Assembly: GCA_031363915.1 (NCBI GenBank)
Contig: JANLVI010000037.1
Span: forward strand, 5,637 to 69,636
DNA: 64,000 nucleotides
DNA from: JANLVI01 sp031363915
GTDB taxonomy: Bacteria; Vulcanimicrobiota; Vulcanimicrobiia; Vulcanimicrobiales; Vulcanimicrobiaceae
Direction of reading: 5' to 3'
This document shows positions 32,074 through 41,110 of this stretch, piece by piece (within the stretch, counting starts at the first letter, position 1; each line of letters begins with the position of its first letter). The notes below the pieces were generated by a model that worked only from the letters and a program-made list of their open reading frames with translations, was not told the origin of the DNA and did no database searches. The position numbers and the translations under genes are program-made.

Positions 32074-33506
32074 GGCTTTGACCCGCTTGCGTCCGGCGGG
32101 GGACCGAAAGGGCTGCCGGGTGGTGGCTGCGGCGGTAAACCGAACGGTTCGGCGGCTCCTGGCACGGCCCCAAACGGGTTAATTTCGGCAGGGGCTTCAG
32201 GCGGCTCCCACGCCCAGCCGCTGGGAGCCGCCGGTGCAGTCGGTGGCACACCAAAGGGCATGTCCGCAGGCTCCACCTGGGACGGCACTGCAAACGGCGA
32301 GCCAAATGCGGGAGCTGGTGCGGCTTCGGGGACACCCGGCGGCATCCCGACGGGGACTTCGGGCAGCGCACCGCCGAATCGGAAAGGTCCACCCTGACGC
32401 GTCTCCGGCAGCGGATTGACCGGTGGCATCATCGTTTCGCTCGACACATCGCCCGTCGGCTTGAACGAGAACGCGGAAGGCAATCCGGTCGGCGGCGGAA
32501 CTGCTCCGGGCACTGCGGCCGGCGGCGCCACTGGGAAGAACGGACTACTTGGAATCGGCGCGGCGGGATTATAGGGCGGCGGCGGATTGCCGGGCGCCTG
32601 CAACGCAGGCTGTGAGAACGCGGCGGGAAGTGCGCCAGGTGCGATCGGTGCCGGCGGCGTTTTCGGCGTCGGTGGCGGCGGAGCCGGTGCTTGCGGGTTA
32701 TGCGCGAATGCGGCGATCGCCGCGTCGTTCGCGCGTTTGATCCGTTCGGCGGGGTCCTCGCGCAGGAGCGTCCCTGCACCGTCGGTCGGAATCTCACCCG
32801 CGGCAGCAGCGACGAGCACATATCGCGACTGCGGCAACAACTGGCCGCCTGGACGTTTTGCGAGTTCGCGCAGTTCGTCGAGATAGGCTTTCGGTGTTTC
32901 TTCGACTTCCATCGTCTGAAGAATCAAGCGCACCGTATCTTCGATGTACTCGCGCGGCGGCACGCGCAAAAACGAGTACGTCACGCTCGTGACGTCGGCT
33001 TTGACGACGGTCAGCAGTTTTTTCCAGTAGTCGAGGATTTGGTAGTATTCAAAGGCGCCGAGTTCGCGCTTTGCACGCGAGTAGAGTGCAGCGATACGGC
33101 GCCCGAGCGGATCGCTCGGCGGCGCAGGCTCGACGATGACGACGCGCTGTGCGACGCGGGAGAGTTCGGAGATGATCTGCGCGTGGAAGAAGGGATCGAC
33201 TTCGTGCAGATAGTGGAACGCGATCGCCGCATCGTAGCTATTTTCGCGCGCGGGAATCGTCGTGGTACTTCCGCGTACCGTTTTTATGCCGACGTCGGCG
33301 AGCGATCCGAGGCGTTCGCCATCGGATTCGATGACCGTCACGTCCGCGCCGATTTGCACGGCACGAACGAACCAGAGCGGATCGATGCTGGCGCCCGCAA
33401 AGAGCACGGATTCCCCTTTGCGGATCGCCATCGCATCCCAGACGAGCTGGTCGATGCGGTGAGATTCGCGTTCGAATTCATCAGCTAGGATTGTGCTGTT
33501 GTCCAT
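32070..33506 (-). CDS. SAM-dependent methyltransferase with a long proline/FG-rich tail
   Basis: A 478-residue protein in two halves. Residues 1-250 are a class I methyltransferase-type domain: SVLFAGASIDPLWFVRAVQIG as the SAM loop region, VTVIESDGERL as the acidic strand end, YDAAIAFHYLHEVDP and RVVIVEPAPPSDPLG further on. From about 260 the chain is low complexity, dominated by P, A and G with repeated PFG units (MPFGVPP, NPFGAVP, EPFGLPP, SPFGPPP). Substrate unknown. ATG 33506 has GGAGAT just upstream and overlaps the end of aroA by 22 bases. Confidence 0.75.
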   Translation of the reverse strand: MDNSTILADEFERESHRIDQLVWDAMAIRKGESVLFAGASIDPLWFVRAVQIGADVTVIESDGERLGSLADVGIKTVRGSTTTIPARENSYDAAIAFHYLHEVDPFFHAQIISELSRVAQRVVIVEPAPPSDPLGRRIAALYSRAKRELGAFEYYQILDYWKKLLTVVKADVTSVTYSFLRVPPREYIEDTVRLILQTMEVEETPKAYLDELRELAKRPGGQLLPQSRYVLVAAAAGEIPTDGAGTLLREDPAERIKRANDAAIAAFAHNPQAPAPPPPTPKTPPAPIAPGALPAAFSQPALQAPGNPPPPYNPAAPIPSSPFFPVAPPAAVPGAVPPPTGLPSAFSFKPTGDVSSETMMPPVNPLPETRQGGPFRFGGALPEVPVGMPPGVPEAAPAPAFGSPFAVPSQVEPADMPFGVPPTAPAAPSGWAWEPPEAPAEINPFGAVPGAAEPFGLPPQPPPGSPFGPPPDASGSKP

Positions 33507-34774
33507 ATCTCCTGGAAATCCGGAAAACTGATGGCGATCGGTGCCGCGTCATCGACCACAATGTTCCCCGTTCCGGCCGCAAGTACCGCCGCGCTCATCG
33601 CGATTCGGTGATCGCCGGCGCTAGCAACCGGAGAGGTCGCTTCGTGCAGCTTGGCGGGCTGGACCGCAAAGCCGTCGGGACGCTCCTCGATGTCGGCGCC
33701 GACGGCGCGTAAGAGCGCGGCGAGGGTCGCGATTCGGTCGGATTCTTTTTGGCGTAACTCTTCGGCGCCGCTCACGACGCTGGGCGTTGCGGCGAAGGCG
33801 GCGGCGACGCCGAAAACCGGGAGCTCGTCGATCATGCGCGAGACGAGGGCGCCCGAGATCGAGGTGCCGTTCAACGGTGTTGCGATCACGCGGACATCGG
33901 CGATCGGTTCGCCGCCGACTTCGATGTAATTCTCGTAGGTGATGTCCGCGCCCATGGCGCGCAGCGCATCGACGATACCCGTGCGCGTCGGGTTGACCCC
34001 GATCCGTTCGACGATCAGATCGCTGCCCGGTACGATCGAGGCGGCGACGAAGAAGAACGCGGCGGCAGAAATATCACCGGGCACTTCGATCTCGGTTCCG
34101 ATCAGCGGTCGCGGTTCGAATACGATCGTTTCGCCATCCCAGTCGACCTCCGCACCGAACCGCTGCAGCATCCGTTCGGTATGATCGCGGCTGAAACGAT
34201 CGCCGGTTATTTTGACCGTGCCCGTGGCACTGAGATGCGCGAGCAAAATCGCCGATTTTACTTGCGCCGAGGGGACGGAGAGCTGGAAGGTTCCGCCTGC
34301 GGGATGTCGCACGCCGGCGATCGTCGCTGGAAGCCGGCCGTTCGTCGTCTCGATGGTCGCGCCGATCGTGCGTAAGGGGACCGCCACGCGTTCCATCGGG
34401 CGGCGCTCGAGCGATTCATCGCCGATGAACCGCGCGCGCACGCCGGCACCGGCGATCAAACCCATAAGCATGCGCGCCGTCGAGCCGCTGTTCAGGCAAT
34501 CGATGACTTGCACGGGGTCCGAGAGCGTGCCGCCGGAGACGACAAGCGTCGCCCCATTATCGCGGCCTGCCCAGTGCTGAATGCGGATCCCCATCGCCGC
34601 GAGTGCTTCGCGCGTCGCGCGCACGTCGGCGCCGCGATTGGAATTCGAGATGACCGTCGTTCCGCGTGAAACTGCACCGAACAGAAGAGCGCGGTGCGAG
34701 ATCGATTTATCTCCGGGAACACGGACGCGGCCGCGGAGCGCGCCGCGGCCGAACGTCGTAGCAGTGGTCATCAT
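33485..34774 (-). CDS. aroA: EPSP synthase (3-phosphoshikimate 1-carboxyvinyltransferase)
   Basis: Sixth enzyme of the shikimate pathway (429 residues). Conserved segments are VPGDKSISHRALLFGAVSRG, the LNSGSTARMLMGL loop, SAQVKSAILLAHL and the closing KESDRIATLAALLRAVGAD and AGDHRIAMSAAVLA. ATG 34774, with AAGGTAA upstream, is chosen over the adjacent ATG 34771; the frame extends upstream into the tRNA gene only by chance. It begins 13 bases after the tRNA-Leu 3' end, so it may share that transcript. Confidence 0.95.
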   Translation of the reverse strand: MMTTATTFGRGALRGRVRVPGDKSISHRALLFGAVSRGTTVISNSNRGADVRATREALAAMGIRIQHWAGRDNGATLVVSGGTLSDPVQVIDCLNSGSTARMLMGLIAGAGVRARFIGDESLERRPMERVAVPLRTIGATIETTNGRLPATIAGVRHPAGGTFQLSVPSAQVKSAILLAHLSATGTVKITGDRFSRDHTERMLQRFGAEVDWDGETIVFEPRPLIGTEIEVPGDISAAAFFFVAASIVPGSDLIVERIGVNPTRTGIVDALRAMGADITYENYIEVGGEPIADVRVIATPLNGTSISGALVSRMIDELPVFGVAAAFAATPSVVSGAEELRQKESDRIATLAALLRAVGADIEERPDGFAVQPAKLHEATSPVASAGDHRIAMSAAVLAAGTGNIVVDDAAPIAISFPDFQEIWTTAQS

Positions 34775-34787
34775 CGGCAAGTTACCT

Positions 34788-34870
34788 TGGGGAAGGTGGG
34801 ACTCGAACCCACATGAGCTCACACTCGGTCGCTTTTGAGGCGACTGCGTATACCATTTCGCCACTTCCCC
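34788..34870 (-). tRNA. tRNA-Leu (anticodon CAA)
   Basis: Folds as a class II tRNA. The acceptor is GGGGAAG/CTTCCCC with discriminator A, the D arm GCG/CGC, and the anticodon stem GTCGC/GCGAC with loop CTCAAAA (anticodon CAA, reads UUG). A long variable arm and the T arm GTGGG-TTCGAGT-CCCAC follow. CCA is not encoded. The first 52 bases are also the 3' end of the permease-hydrolase reading frame. Confidence 0.93.
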
Positions 34871-37800
34871 GACCCGGGCAAATTCGCGGAACCGACCCGA
34901 CGCCCTTGTGGGCTCGCAACGAGCGCGCGAGCCGCGTCAAGCGACTCGGCGGAATCCAGGCGGTACACCATGTGCCGCGCCGGTCCCGGTGCGAGCCGAA
35001 GCCTGGCGATCACCGAACCGTCGCCGACCGTGGCTTCGGCTTTCTCGACATCGCCGTGCCTCCATGAAAGCGCGATGACGTCGTGCGTAACTTGATTGTA
35101 GATGCCCAGCGCATCGCGTTCGACCGTCTGCGTCGAGGGCGTAAATCCGCGCACGTCGCGGCCGATCACGCGCAGATCCTCCGCGTTGCCGACCAGGCCG
35201 AGCGACGAGATGACGATCGCGCGTTGTTCGCGTGCGTCGGGATCGTCGCCGAACGTCACCTGCTCGTCGACTGAGAACGATGTTGCGCCGGGTTCGAGGG
35301 TCAGCGTGCGTTCGATGTGTTCGCCGTTGGGGAAGACATCGGGCGGATTGTACGCCAATCGCACGACGGCGTGCGATCCGGATGCGAGGACAGCTGCGGC
35401 GTACTTGCGGTTAAAGAAGCCGGCCGGAAAGCTGCGCGTGTATTTCGCGATCTTATCGGTCGTCGACGGCGGCTGCTGGACGAGCACGTCATCGCGCATC
35501 GCACCGATCGAGGTGAACCCGCTGCGGCCCGTTGCAAGCGACTCGAAGACAAAGCCGCGCGCGCCGGCGTTGGGAGAGACCACGACGCGAACGCGCTCGT
35601 TTTCAAGCACGACCAGCGGCGCGCCGTCTTCGAGCAAATCGGCTTTATAGGCGATCGCCTCGCCGGGCTTTGCCTGCTGCGGATAGACGACTGGGATGCG
35701 CACGTCGTCGCGGACGAGCAGCGTCTGGGGTGCGGTGATCGCAGCCGCTTGCGCCGCGTCCGGCAGCGGTGCATCACGCAGTTCGGCACCGGCGCTCGTG
35801 AGAGCGACGACTTGCGGGGCGCGGGCTTTGAACTCGAGATGTCGCTCGCCAATTTTGAAGCGGATCAAACAGTCGGCGGGTGAGCTGAATTCGATCGTGG
35901 CGCCGCTGCGCCGCGGGTGACACGTCGTGAGGACGAGTCGGTCGGCGGACCCGAATGAATCGATAAGCGAACGCAGCGGCACGTCGGCGGCGATGAGGAG
36001 TGCATCGCGTCCCGGGATATCCAGCGGGCCGATCCGTTCGCGCGTTCCATCGACTCGGCGGAACGCAATTTCCTTGATCGCAAGCGGATTGATGTCGTAG
36101 TTCGGGACGTCGACGAACGTTGCGCGCGAACGGTCGTCGTGCAGCACGTTTGCGCCCGCGACGCCGGTGACCGCGCGGTCTTTGAGGTCGCCAATCTCGG
36201 CAATCGAACCGACGACCTTGACGCCGCGTGCCTGCAGGGCGGTAAGTTTGAGACGGACTAGCGTGATGAGGCGTCCTGCTCGGGGCACGCTCGGAACGAC
36301 GATGTGGCGGTAGCGTTCGAGGGTCGATTCATCGCTGAAACGCACGTCGATCAAGTCGCACACCAATCCCGCGTTTCGGCATGCGCGCTGTGCTTCTTGC
36401 GTGCGCGCCGCAATCGAGAAAATTTCCGCTTGGGGCAACGTCCGCTCGTCATACGCGCTCGTCAGGTACGCGATTCCGACATCGGCATCACGGTGCGCGG
36501 AGGCAAGCGCCCCTCCGTACACGCTCACGAGATCGGCAAAGTTTCGCATCGGCGCGTAGCGCGCGTGGTGGACGTTCGGATCGACTCCAAGTGCGCTGTC
36601 CCAATCGTAGAGCATGTTGGAGAACGGGGCTTCCCAGCCGGCGGGAGCGATCGAATCTTGCGCCGGAAAATTGACGACCCCGTGTGCTCCGAAGCCCAAA
36701 ATTGAGTGCAGTGCCAGCGTGGTGTTGCTCGGATCGGCGGGGCGCGGTCGCGTCGCTTCGGGTTGTTGCAGCCAGCCCGCCTGGAATTCGCTCATCGCGA
36801 CGGGTTGGTGCGGACGCGTCTGCAAGAGCGCGGTCGAAAATTCGAGCGCGCCCCGGTCGTGTTCGCCGATGCTAAACGCGTCGCTCTGATACCAGTTGCC
36901 CATCGCCCAGACGGGTGAACTCGCCGTCACCTTCATCTCGTAGGTATTGATGAAGAGCGGGAGCTGCGGCCCGACGACGCCGCGCACGTCGGCAGCAAGC
37001 GTGTCGAGGTACGCGTGCAAGTGCGGCGCAGGCCAGGTTTGGTTGTCGATGTAGGCGCCTTGGTCGTCGTCGAGCGCGACGGCGATGACCTTGTCAGCGA
37101 CCGGGACGAACTGCTGGAGCGCGGTTTGAATCCATCGTTCGGAATAGCGCAGGTGCGTTGCATTTTGGAGCCACGCGGAGGCTGCGTCATCGCTGTTCGC
37201 ATTTTGCAAGGTCGCCGTCGCCGGATACCGGCCTTCAAGAATATCGTGCAGCGGCATGCCGTATTCGGGGCGCGCGAGCAGCCACGCAGGATAGCCGCCG
37301 TTGCGCCACTCGTTGCGGATGACCGGCCCCGGCCGCACGATGATTTTAAAGTCGCGCGTCTTGAGGAGCGCGATGAGTTCGCCGAGGTCCCGGCGCGGGC
37401 TCGTGCGACCGTCGAAGTCGAAATCGTTGTCGGAGAGTTCGTGCCAGTTCCACGGTACGTACAGATCGATCGTGTTGATGCCGAGCCTGGCGAGCGCGTC
37501 GAGCGACGGTGCCCACGACGAGCGCGGCAGCCGGTCGTAAAAAAACGACGCGCCGTACATGAAGAACGGCCGTCCGTCGACGAGCAGCGTCGATGTGCTG
37601 CTGCGCTCCACACTAACACTGTGCGTGAAGTCGGCGGCGCTCGCCGACTGATGGCCGGCAAAGACGAACGCGAGCGAAGCGATCGCGGCAAAGGGCCAAC
37701 TGCGCATGCGTTTCGCGCGCACGAAGAAGACGACGGCACCAAGTGCCAGGGTGAGGACGCCGAAGGCCATCCCCGTCGTCGTGGTCTGCGTGAAGAGGGC

Positions 37801-38997
37801 GACCCAGCCGCCGAGCGCGACGATCGCTGGGAGCGGAAAGAGCCACATGCGATACGGTGCGGGCGGAGCCGTCCGGCGCAAAAGGACGAGTGCTGCGATC
37901 TGACCGATCCCCTGGATCAGGAAGATCCCGGCGCTGAGGGCATTGATCACCTGATCGAGGGTGAGGAACGCTGTCGCGGGTAGTGCGATGAGTCCCAGGG
38001 CGACAAGTGAGACGTCGGGGAATTTTCCGCTTGCGTGCAAATGCGCGAACGGGCGCAGAAAGTTACCATCGAGCGCGGCCGCGTACGGGATGCGCGCCGA
38101 TCCCAGCAGCAGTCCGTACGTTGAGGCGAATGCCGTGATCAGGATGAGTACCGTCACGATCGCAGCCGGAATCGCACCCCAGGTGCGTTCGATCACGAGC
38201 GATGCGACGGACTGCGATTTGGCGACGAGATCGACGGGGATGGCGCTGAACACGCCGAGGTTGAGCAGCACGTAGAGCGTTGCAACGAGGGCAACGGAGA
38301 GGACGATCGTTCGCGGGATCGTGCGCACGGGGTCGCGGACTTCATCGCCGAGCGCGCACACTTCATTATAGCCTGAGTAGTCATAGAGAATGTAGATCAG
38401 TGCGGAACCGAGCGCGAGCCAACCGACGCTTGTGAACGACTGCGGCACGATCGTCGCTAGTGACACGGTTGGGTGCGTCAATCCGGCAAACGCGATGATG
38501 ACGATCGTCGCCACGGCAACGACGCTCAAGCCGGTGGCGACGCGAGCGATCGTTGGGATCGCGCGATAGAGCAAAAAGAGCGTAAGCGCACCGACCCCGA
38601 CGGCGAGAGCCCGTTGCGCGATCTGGTTCGTTCCGAAAATCGGTGCCAAATAGCCCGCGTACTGGGCGAAGCCGATATAGCCGGATGCAAGCGTCAGCGG
38701 TGCCCAGAAAATAAACTGCCAGACGAAGAGAAAGGCGAAGAGCTTTCCGAAACGCGACGCTCCGAACGCCTCGCGCAAGTATACGTACGTACCGCCGCTG
38801 CCGGGAAAACGCGATGCGAGTTCTGCATACACCAGACCGTCGCAAATGGCAATGAGCGCGCCGAGCACCCACGCGGCGACCGAGACCGACCCGTGGAGCG
38901 CGACGACGACGAGGGGGATCGTTATGAGCGGCCCCGCGCCAATCATCGTAATGACGTTGACGGCGAGTGCGCTGCGCGCTCCGAGACCGCGTATCAC
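34819..38997 (-). CDS. Fusion of APC-family permease and GH35-like glycoside hydrolase
   Basis: A single uninterrupted frame of 1392 codons. Residues 1-428 are a 12-helix APC (amino acid-polyamine) transporter: ALAVNVITMIGAGPLI at the start, YAELASRFPGSGGTYVYLREAFG, and YDYSGYNEVCALGDEVRDP. Residues 431-454 form a second signal-like helix ending GHQSASAADF, and an in-frame ATG (37707) stands before it. Residues 455 to about 1370 resemble GH35 beta-galactosidases (FMYGASFFYDRLP, VPWNWHELSDNDFDFDG, IVRPGPVIRNEWRNGGYPAWL, nucleophile-like SEFQAGW with Glu737). The usual NEYG acid/base site reads DDDQG, with Asp645 in place of Glu. It may be a true fusion or make a separate exported hydrolase from ATG 37707. 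The GTG 38997 start has GAGG close by. The last 17 codons lie in the tRNA-Leu gene. Confidence 0.75.
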   Translation of the reverse strand: MIRGLGARSALAVNVITMIGAGPLITIPLVVVALHGSVSVAAWVLGALIAICDGLVYAELASRFPGSGGTYVYLREAFGASRFGKLFAFLFVWQFIFWAPLTLASGYIGFAQYAGYLAPIFGTNQIAQRALAVGVGALTLFLLYRAIPTIARVATGLSVVAVATIVIIAFAGLTHPTVSLATIVPQSFTSVGWLALGSALIYILYDYSGYNEVCALGDEVRDPVRTIPRTIVLSVALVATLYVLLNLGVFSAIPVDLVAKSQSVASLVIERTWGAIPAAIVTVLILITAFASTYGLLLGSARIPYAAALDGNFLRPFAHLHASGKFPDVSLVALGLIALPATAFLTLDQVINALSAGIFLIQGIGQIAALVLLRRTAPPAPYRMWLFPLPAIVALGGWVALFTQTTTTGMAFGVLTLALGAVVFFVRAKRMRSWPFAAIASLAFVFAGHQSASAADFTHSVSVERSSTSTLLVDGRPFFMYGASFFYDRLPRSSWAPSLDALARLGINTIDLYVPWNWHELSDNDFDFDGRTSPRRDLGELIALLKTRDFKIIVRPGPVIRNEWRNGGYPAWLLARPEYGMPLHDILEGRYPATATLQNANSDDAASAWLQNATHLRYSERWIQTALQQFVPVADKVIAVALDDDQGAYIDNQTWPAPHLHAYLDTLAADVRGVVGPQLPLFINTYEMKVTASSPVWAMGNWYQSDAFSIGEHDRGALEFSTALLQTRPHQPVAMSEFQAGWLQQPEATRPRPADPSNTTLALHSILGFGAHGVVNFPAQDSIAPAGWEAPFSNMLYDWDSALGVDPNVHHARYAPMRNFADLVSVYGGALASAHRDADVGIAYLTSAYDERTLPQAEIFSIAARTQEAQRACRNAGLVCDLIDVRFSDESTLERYRHIVVPSVPRAGRLITLVRLKLTALQARGVKVVGSIAEIGDLKDRAVTGVAGANVLHDDRSRATFVDVPNYDINPLAIKEIAFRRVDGTRERIGPLDIPGRDALLIAADVPLRSLIDSFGSADRLVLTTCHPRRSGATIEFSSPADCLIRFKIGERHLEFKARAPQVVALTSAGAELRDAPLPDAAQAAAITAPQTLLVRDDVRIPVVYPQQAKPGEAIAYKADLLEDGAPLVVLENERVRVVVSPNAGARGFVFESLATGRSGFTSIGAMRDDVLVQQPPSTTDKIAKYTRSFPAGFFNRKYAAAVLASGSHAVVRLAYNPPDVFPNGEHIERTLTLEPGATSFSVDEQVTFGDDPDAREQRAIVISSLGLVGNAEDLRVIGRDVRGFTPSTQTVERDALGIYNQVTHDVIALSWRHGDVEKAEATVGDGSVIARLRLAPGPARHMVYRLDSAESLDAARALVASPQGRRVGSANLPGSGKWRNGIRSRLKSDRV

Positions 38998-39047
38998 CCT
39001 CGATGATTATCGAGGCGAATCGAACGGCCCTGGAAAAAATGGTAACG

Positions 39048-40076
39048 ATGAACGACCTCTCGCGTCTCCTCCGACTCCAAGGCCAGCTTACGATCGAGAC
39101 GGTCCACAGCGCGTCGCTTGCGGGCAATCCGCTCGGCGATCCCGCAGAGCGGCCCCTCGCCGTCTACACGCCGCCGGGGTACGACCCCGCAGGCTCGAAG
39201 CGCTACCCCGTCCTCTACTGCCTGCACGGGTACACGGGCGATGTCGCAGGACTCGTGAGCGGGCGCGCGTGGGAGACCAACGTCGTACAGTGGCTCGACC
39301 GGCTCATCACCACCGGGACGATGCCGCCGGTCATGCTCGCGATCGTCGATGGCTTCACGCGGCTCGGCGGTTCGCAGTATGTCGATTCCGTGCACAACGG
39401 CAACTACGCGACCTATACGGTCGAGGAGGTCATTCCACAAGTGGATCGCACCTATCGGACGATCGCGCATGCCGGCGGCCGCGCGGTATTTGGGAAATCC
39501 TCCGGCGGCTTCGGCGCACTGCATCTCTCGCTTGCGTATCCGCGAACGTTTGCGGCTCTCGCATCGCATAGCGGCGACTTGTATTTCGGCTACGCGCATC
39601 TGCCCTCGTTCCCGGCCGCCCAGCGAACGCTCGAAAAATTCGACTCGATCGCGGCGTTCGTCGCGGCGTTCGAGTCGATGCCCAAGCGTCCTCAGGCCTT
39701 TTATCAAACGATCGAGATGCTCGGCTACGGTGCGGCGTATTCGCCCGCCGGCGCGCACGCGTTTGCGATCGATCTGCCGTGGGATCGCAAAACGGGCGAG
39801 CTGCGTGCGGATGTCTTCGCGCGCTGGCTCGCATTCGACCCGTGCGAGCGCATTACGACAAGTCTTCCGGCGCTCGAAGCGATGCGCTTGCGGTACATCG
39901 ATTGCGGCCGACGCGATGAATACGGGCTCGATATCGGCGCGCGTATCCTCGTCGCGCGGATGCGCGATGCGGGCCTCGCAGTCCAGCACGAAGAGTTTGA
40001 TGACGACCATCGCAACGTCGGCTACCGCTACGAAGTCTCGCTCCCGCTGCTCGCTTCAGTCTTGGATCGGGAATAG
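39048..40076 (+). CDS. Putative esterase of the enterochelin esterase/esterase D type
   Basis: Alpha/beta hydrolase of about 342 residues. It has RPLAVYTPPGYDPAGSKRYPVLYCLHGY, a nucleophile elbow GKSSGGFGA, and a late DDDHRNVGYRY carrying the likely catalytic histidine. No signal peptide. The substrate is unknown (a carboxylic ester or siderophore ester is usual for the fold). ATG 39048 is preferred because GGAAAA is ten bases upstream; ATG 39039 and 39003 are in frame. It is divergent from the permease fusion and followed at two bases by the ankyrin gene. Confidence 0.78.
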   Translation: MNDLSRLLRLQGQLTIETVHSASLAGNPLGDPAERPLAVYTPPGYDPAGSKRYPVLYCLHGYTGDVAGLVSGRAWETNVVQWLDRLITTGTMPPVMLAIVDGFTRLGGSQYVDSVHNGNYATYTVEEVIPQVDRTYRTIAHAGGRAVFGKSSGGFGALHLSLAYPRTFAALASHSGDLYFGYAHLPSFPAAQRTLEKFDSIAAFVAAFESMPKRPQAFYQTIEMLGYGAAYSPAGAHAFAIDLPWDRKTGELRADVFARWLAFDPCERITTSLPALEAMRLRYIDCGRRDEYGLDIGARILVARMRDAGLAVQHEEFDDDHRNVGYRYEVSLPLLASVLDRE

Positions 40077-40078
40077 TC

Positions 40079-40624
40079 GTGGCATCAGCGATTCTTGCAG
40101 CGCTCTATGCGGGCAACCGTGCGCAGGCGTATCGCCTTGCTCGCACGATTCCGCTCCTCGATGTGTTTGAAGCCGCCGCACTCGGTGATGCTGATGCACT
40201 CGCGCAGCGACTCGGGGAAGATCCGACGGCGGTCGATGCAGTCGCGCCGGACGGATTTACACCGCTGCATCTTGCCGCGTACTTCGGCGGACTCGGCGCA
40301 GCGCGCTTATTGATCGGTCGCGGGGCGACGATCGACGGACTCTCGCAAAATGTCATGAGCGTCACGCCGTTGCAGAGCGCGGTTTCGGCCCATCAGGCAA
40401 CGCTCGTTTCGCTATTGCTCGCGAATGGCGCCGACCCCAACGTCGCTCAACGCGGCGGCATCGCCCCGCTCCATCAAGCCGCGCAGAATGGGGACGATGA
40501 CTCAATCGAGGCACTCCTCGTCGCGGGCGCGCGCCGTGAGGTTCGCTCGGACGACGGTCGGCTCCCAATCGATTTCGCGTCGCCGGAAAAGCGCGCGTCG
40601 TACGAAGCGTTGCTGCGGTTTTAG
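40079..40624 (+). CDS. Ankyrin-repeat protein
   Basis: A 181-residue protein with three to four ankyrin repeats, the clearest being DGFTPLHLAAYFGGLGAARLLIGRGA, SVTPLQSAVSAHQATLVSLLLANGADPN and GIAPLHQAAQNGDDDSIEALLVAGA. There is no signal peptide, so it is a cytosolic protein-protein interaction module. GTG 40079 lies two bases after the esterase stop, so the two are probably cotranscribed. It ends in a four-base convergent overlap with mscL. Confidence 0.85.
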   Translation: MASAILAALYAGNRAQAYRLARTIPLLDVFEAAALGDADALAQRLGEDPTAVDAVAPDGFTPLHLAAYFGGLGAARLLIGRGATIDGLSQNVMSVTPLQSAVSAHQATLVSLLLANGADPNVAQRGGIAPLHQAAQNGDDDSIEALLVAGARREVRSDDGRLPIDFASPEKRASYEALLRF

Positions 40625-41037
40625 ATCCTCACCGGCGCGGAGACTGCGGTGCAGAATTTGCAGCGCGTTGCGGCGGCCGGGATATCGCTCGTGCACTCCG
40701 GGCATTCGCGCATCGCAGGCGCTCCGTCGGCGGCGGGTTTCTTGAATCGAGCCGTAACCGCGTTCATCGGTGAGATGACGAAGAAGTAGATCGCGAAAGC
40801 AACCAGCAAAAACGCGACGATCGCATTGACGAAATCGCCGACCATGAATGTGCTGTTGTTGATCGTAAACCTCAGCGCTGCAAAGTCCGGCTTGCCGAAG
40901 ATCGCAGCGATAAGCGGTGTGATGAGGTCTTTCACAAACGCCGTGACGACTGCGCCGAACGCGGCCCCAATGACCACCGCCACCGCTAGGTCGATGACGT
41001 TCCCGCGCATGATGAAGGAAGCAAAGCCTTTGATCAT
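40621..41037 (-). CDS. mscL: Large-conductance mechanosensitive channel MscL
   Basis: Pentameric osmotic safety valve (138 residues). It begins MIKGFASFIMRGNVIDLAVAV with the gate-forming TM1, then FTINNSTFMVGDFVNAIVAFLLVAFAIYF for the periplasmic loop and TM2. The C-terminus has CPECTSDIPAAATRCKFCTA, a four-cysteine motif found in many MscL proteins outside enterobacteria and likely to bind zinc. ATG 41037 is the only reasonable start. Confidence 0.95.
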   Translation of the reverse strand: MIKGFASFIMRGNVIDLAVAVVIGAAFGAVVTAFVKDLITPLIAAIFGKPDFAALRFTINNSTFMVGDFVNAIVAFLLVAFAIYFFVISPMNAVTARFKKPAADGAPAMRECPECTSDIPAAATRCKFCTAVSAPVRI

Positions 41038-41110
41038 GTGGATCAGTTCGCGAGGCAGGGCGAAGCCCCCGGCGCTTTCGCACCGGACGCGTTGCGATGT
41101 GAGTAGGGTC

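Noticed and set aside
39003..39047. Esterase start at ATG 39003
   Set aside because: No ribosome site precedes it and it sits within a few bases of the divergent permease start; ATG 39048 has GGAAAA at good spacing.
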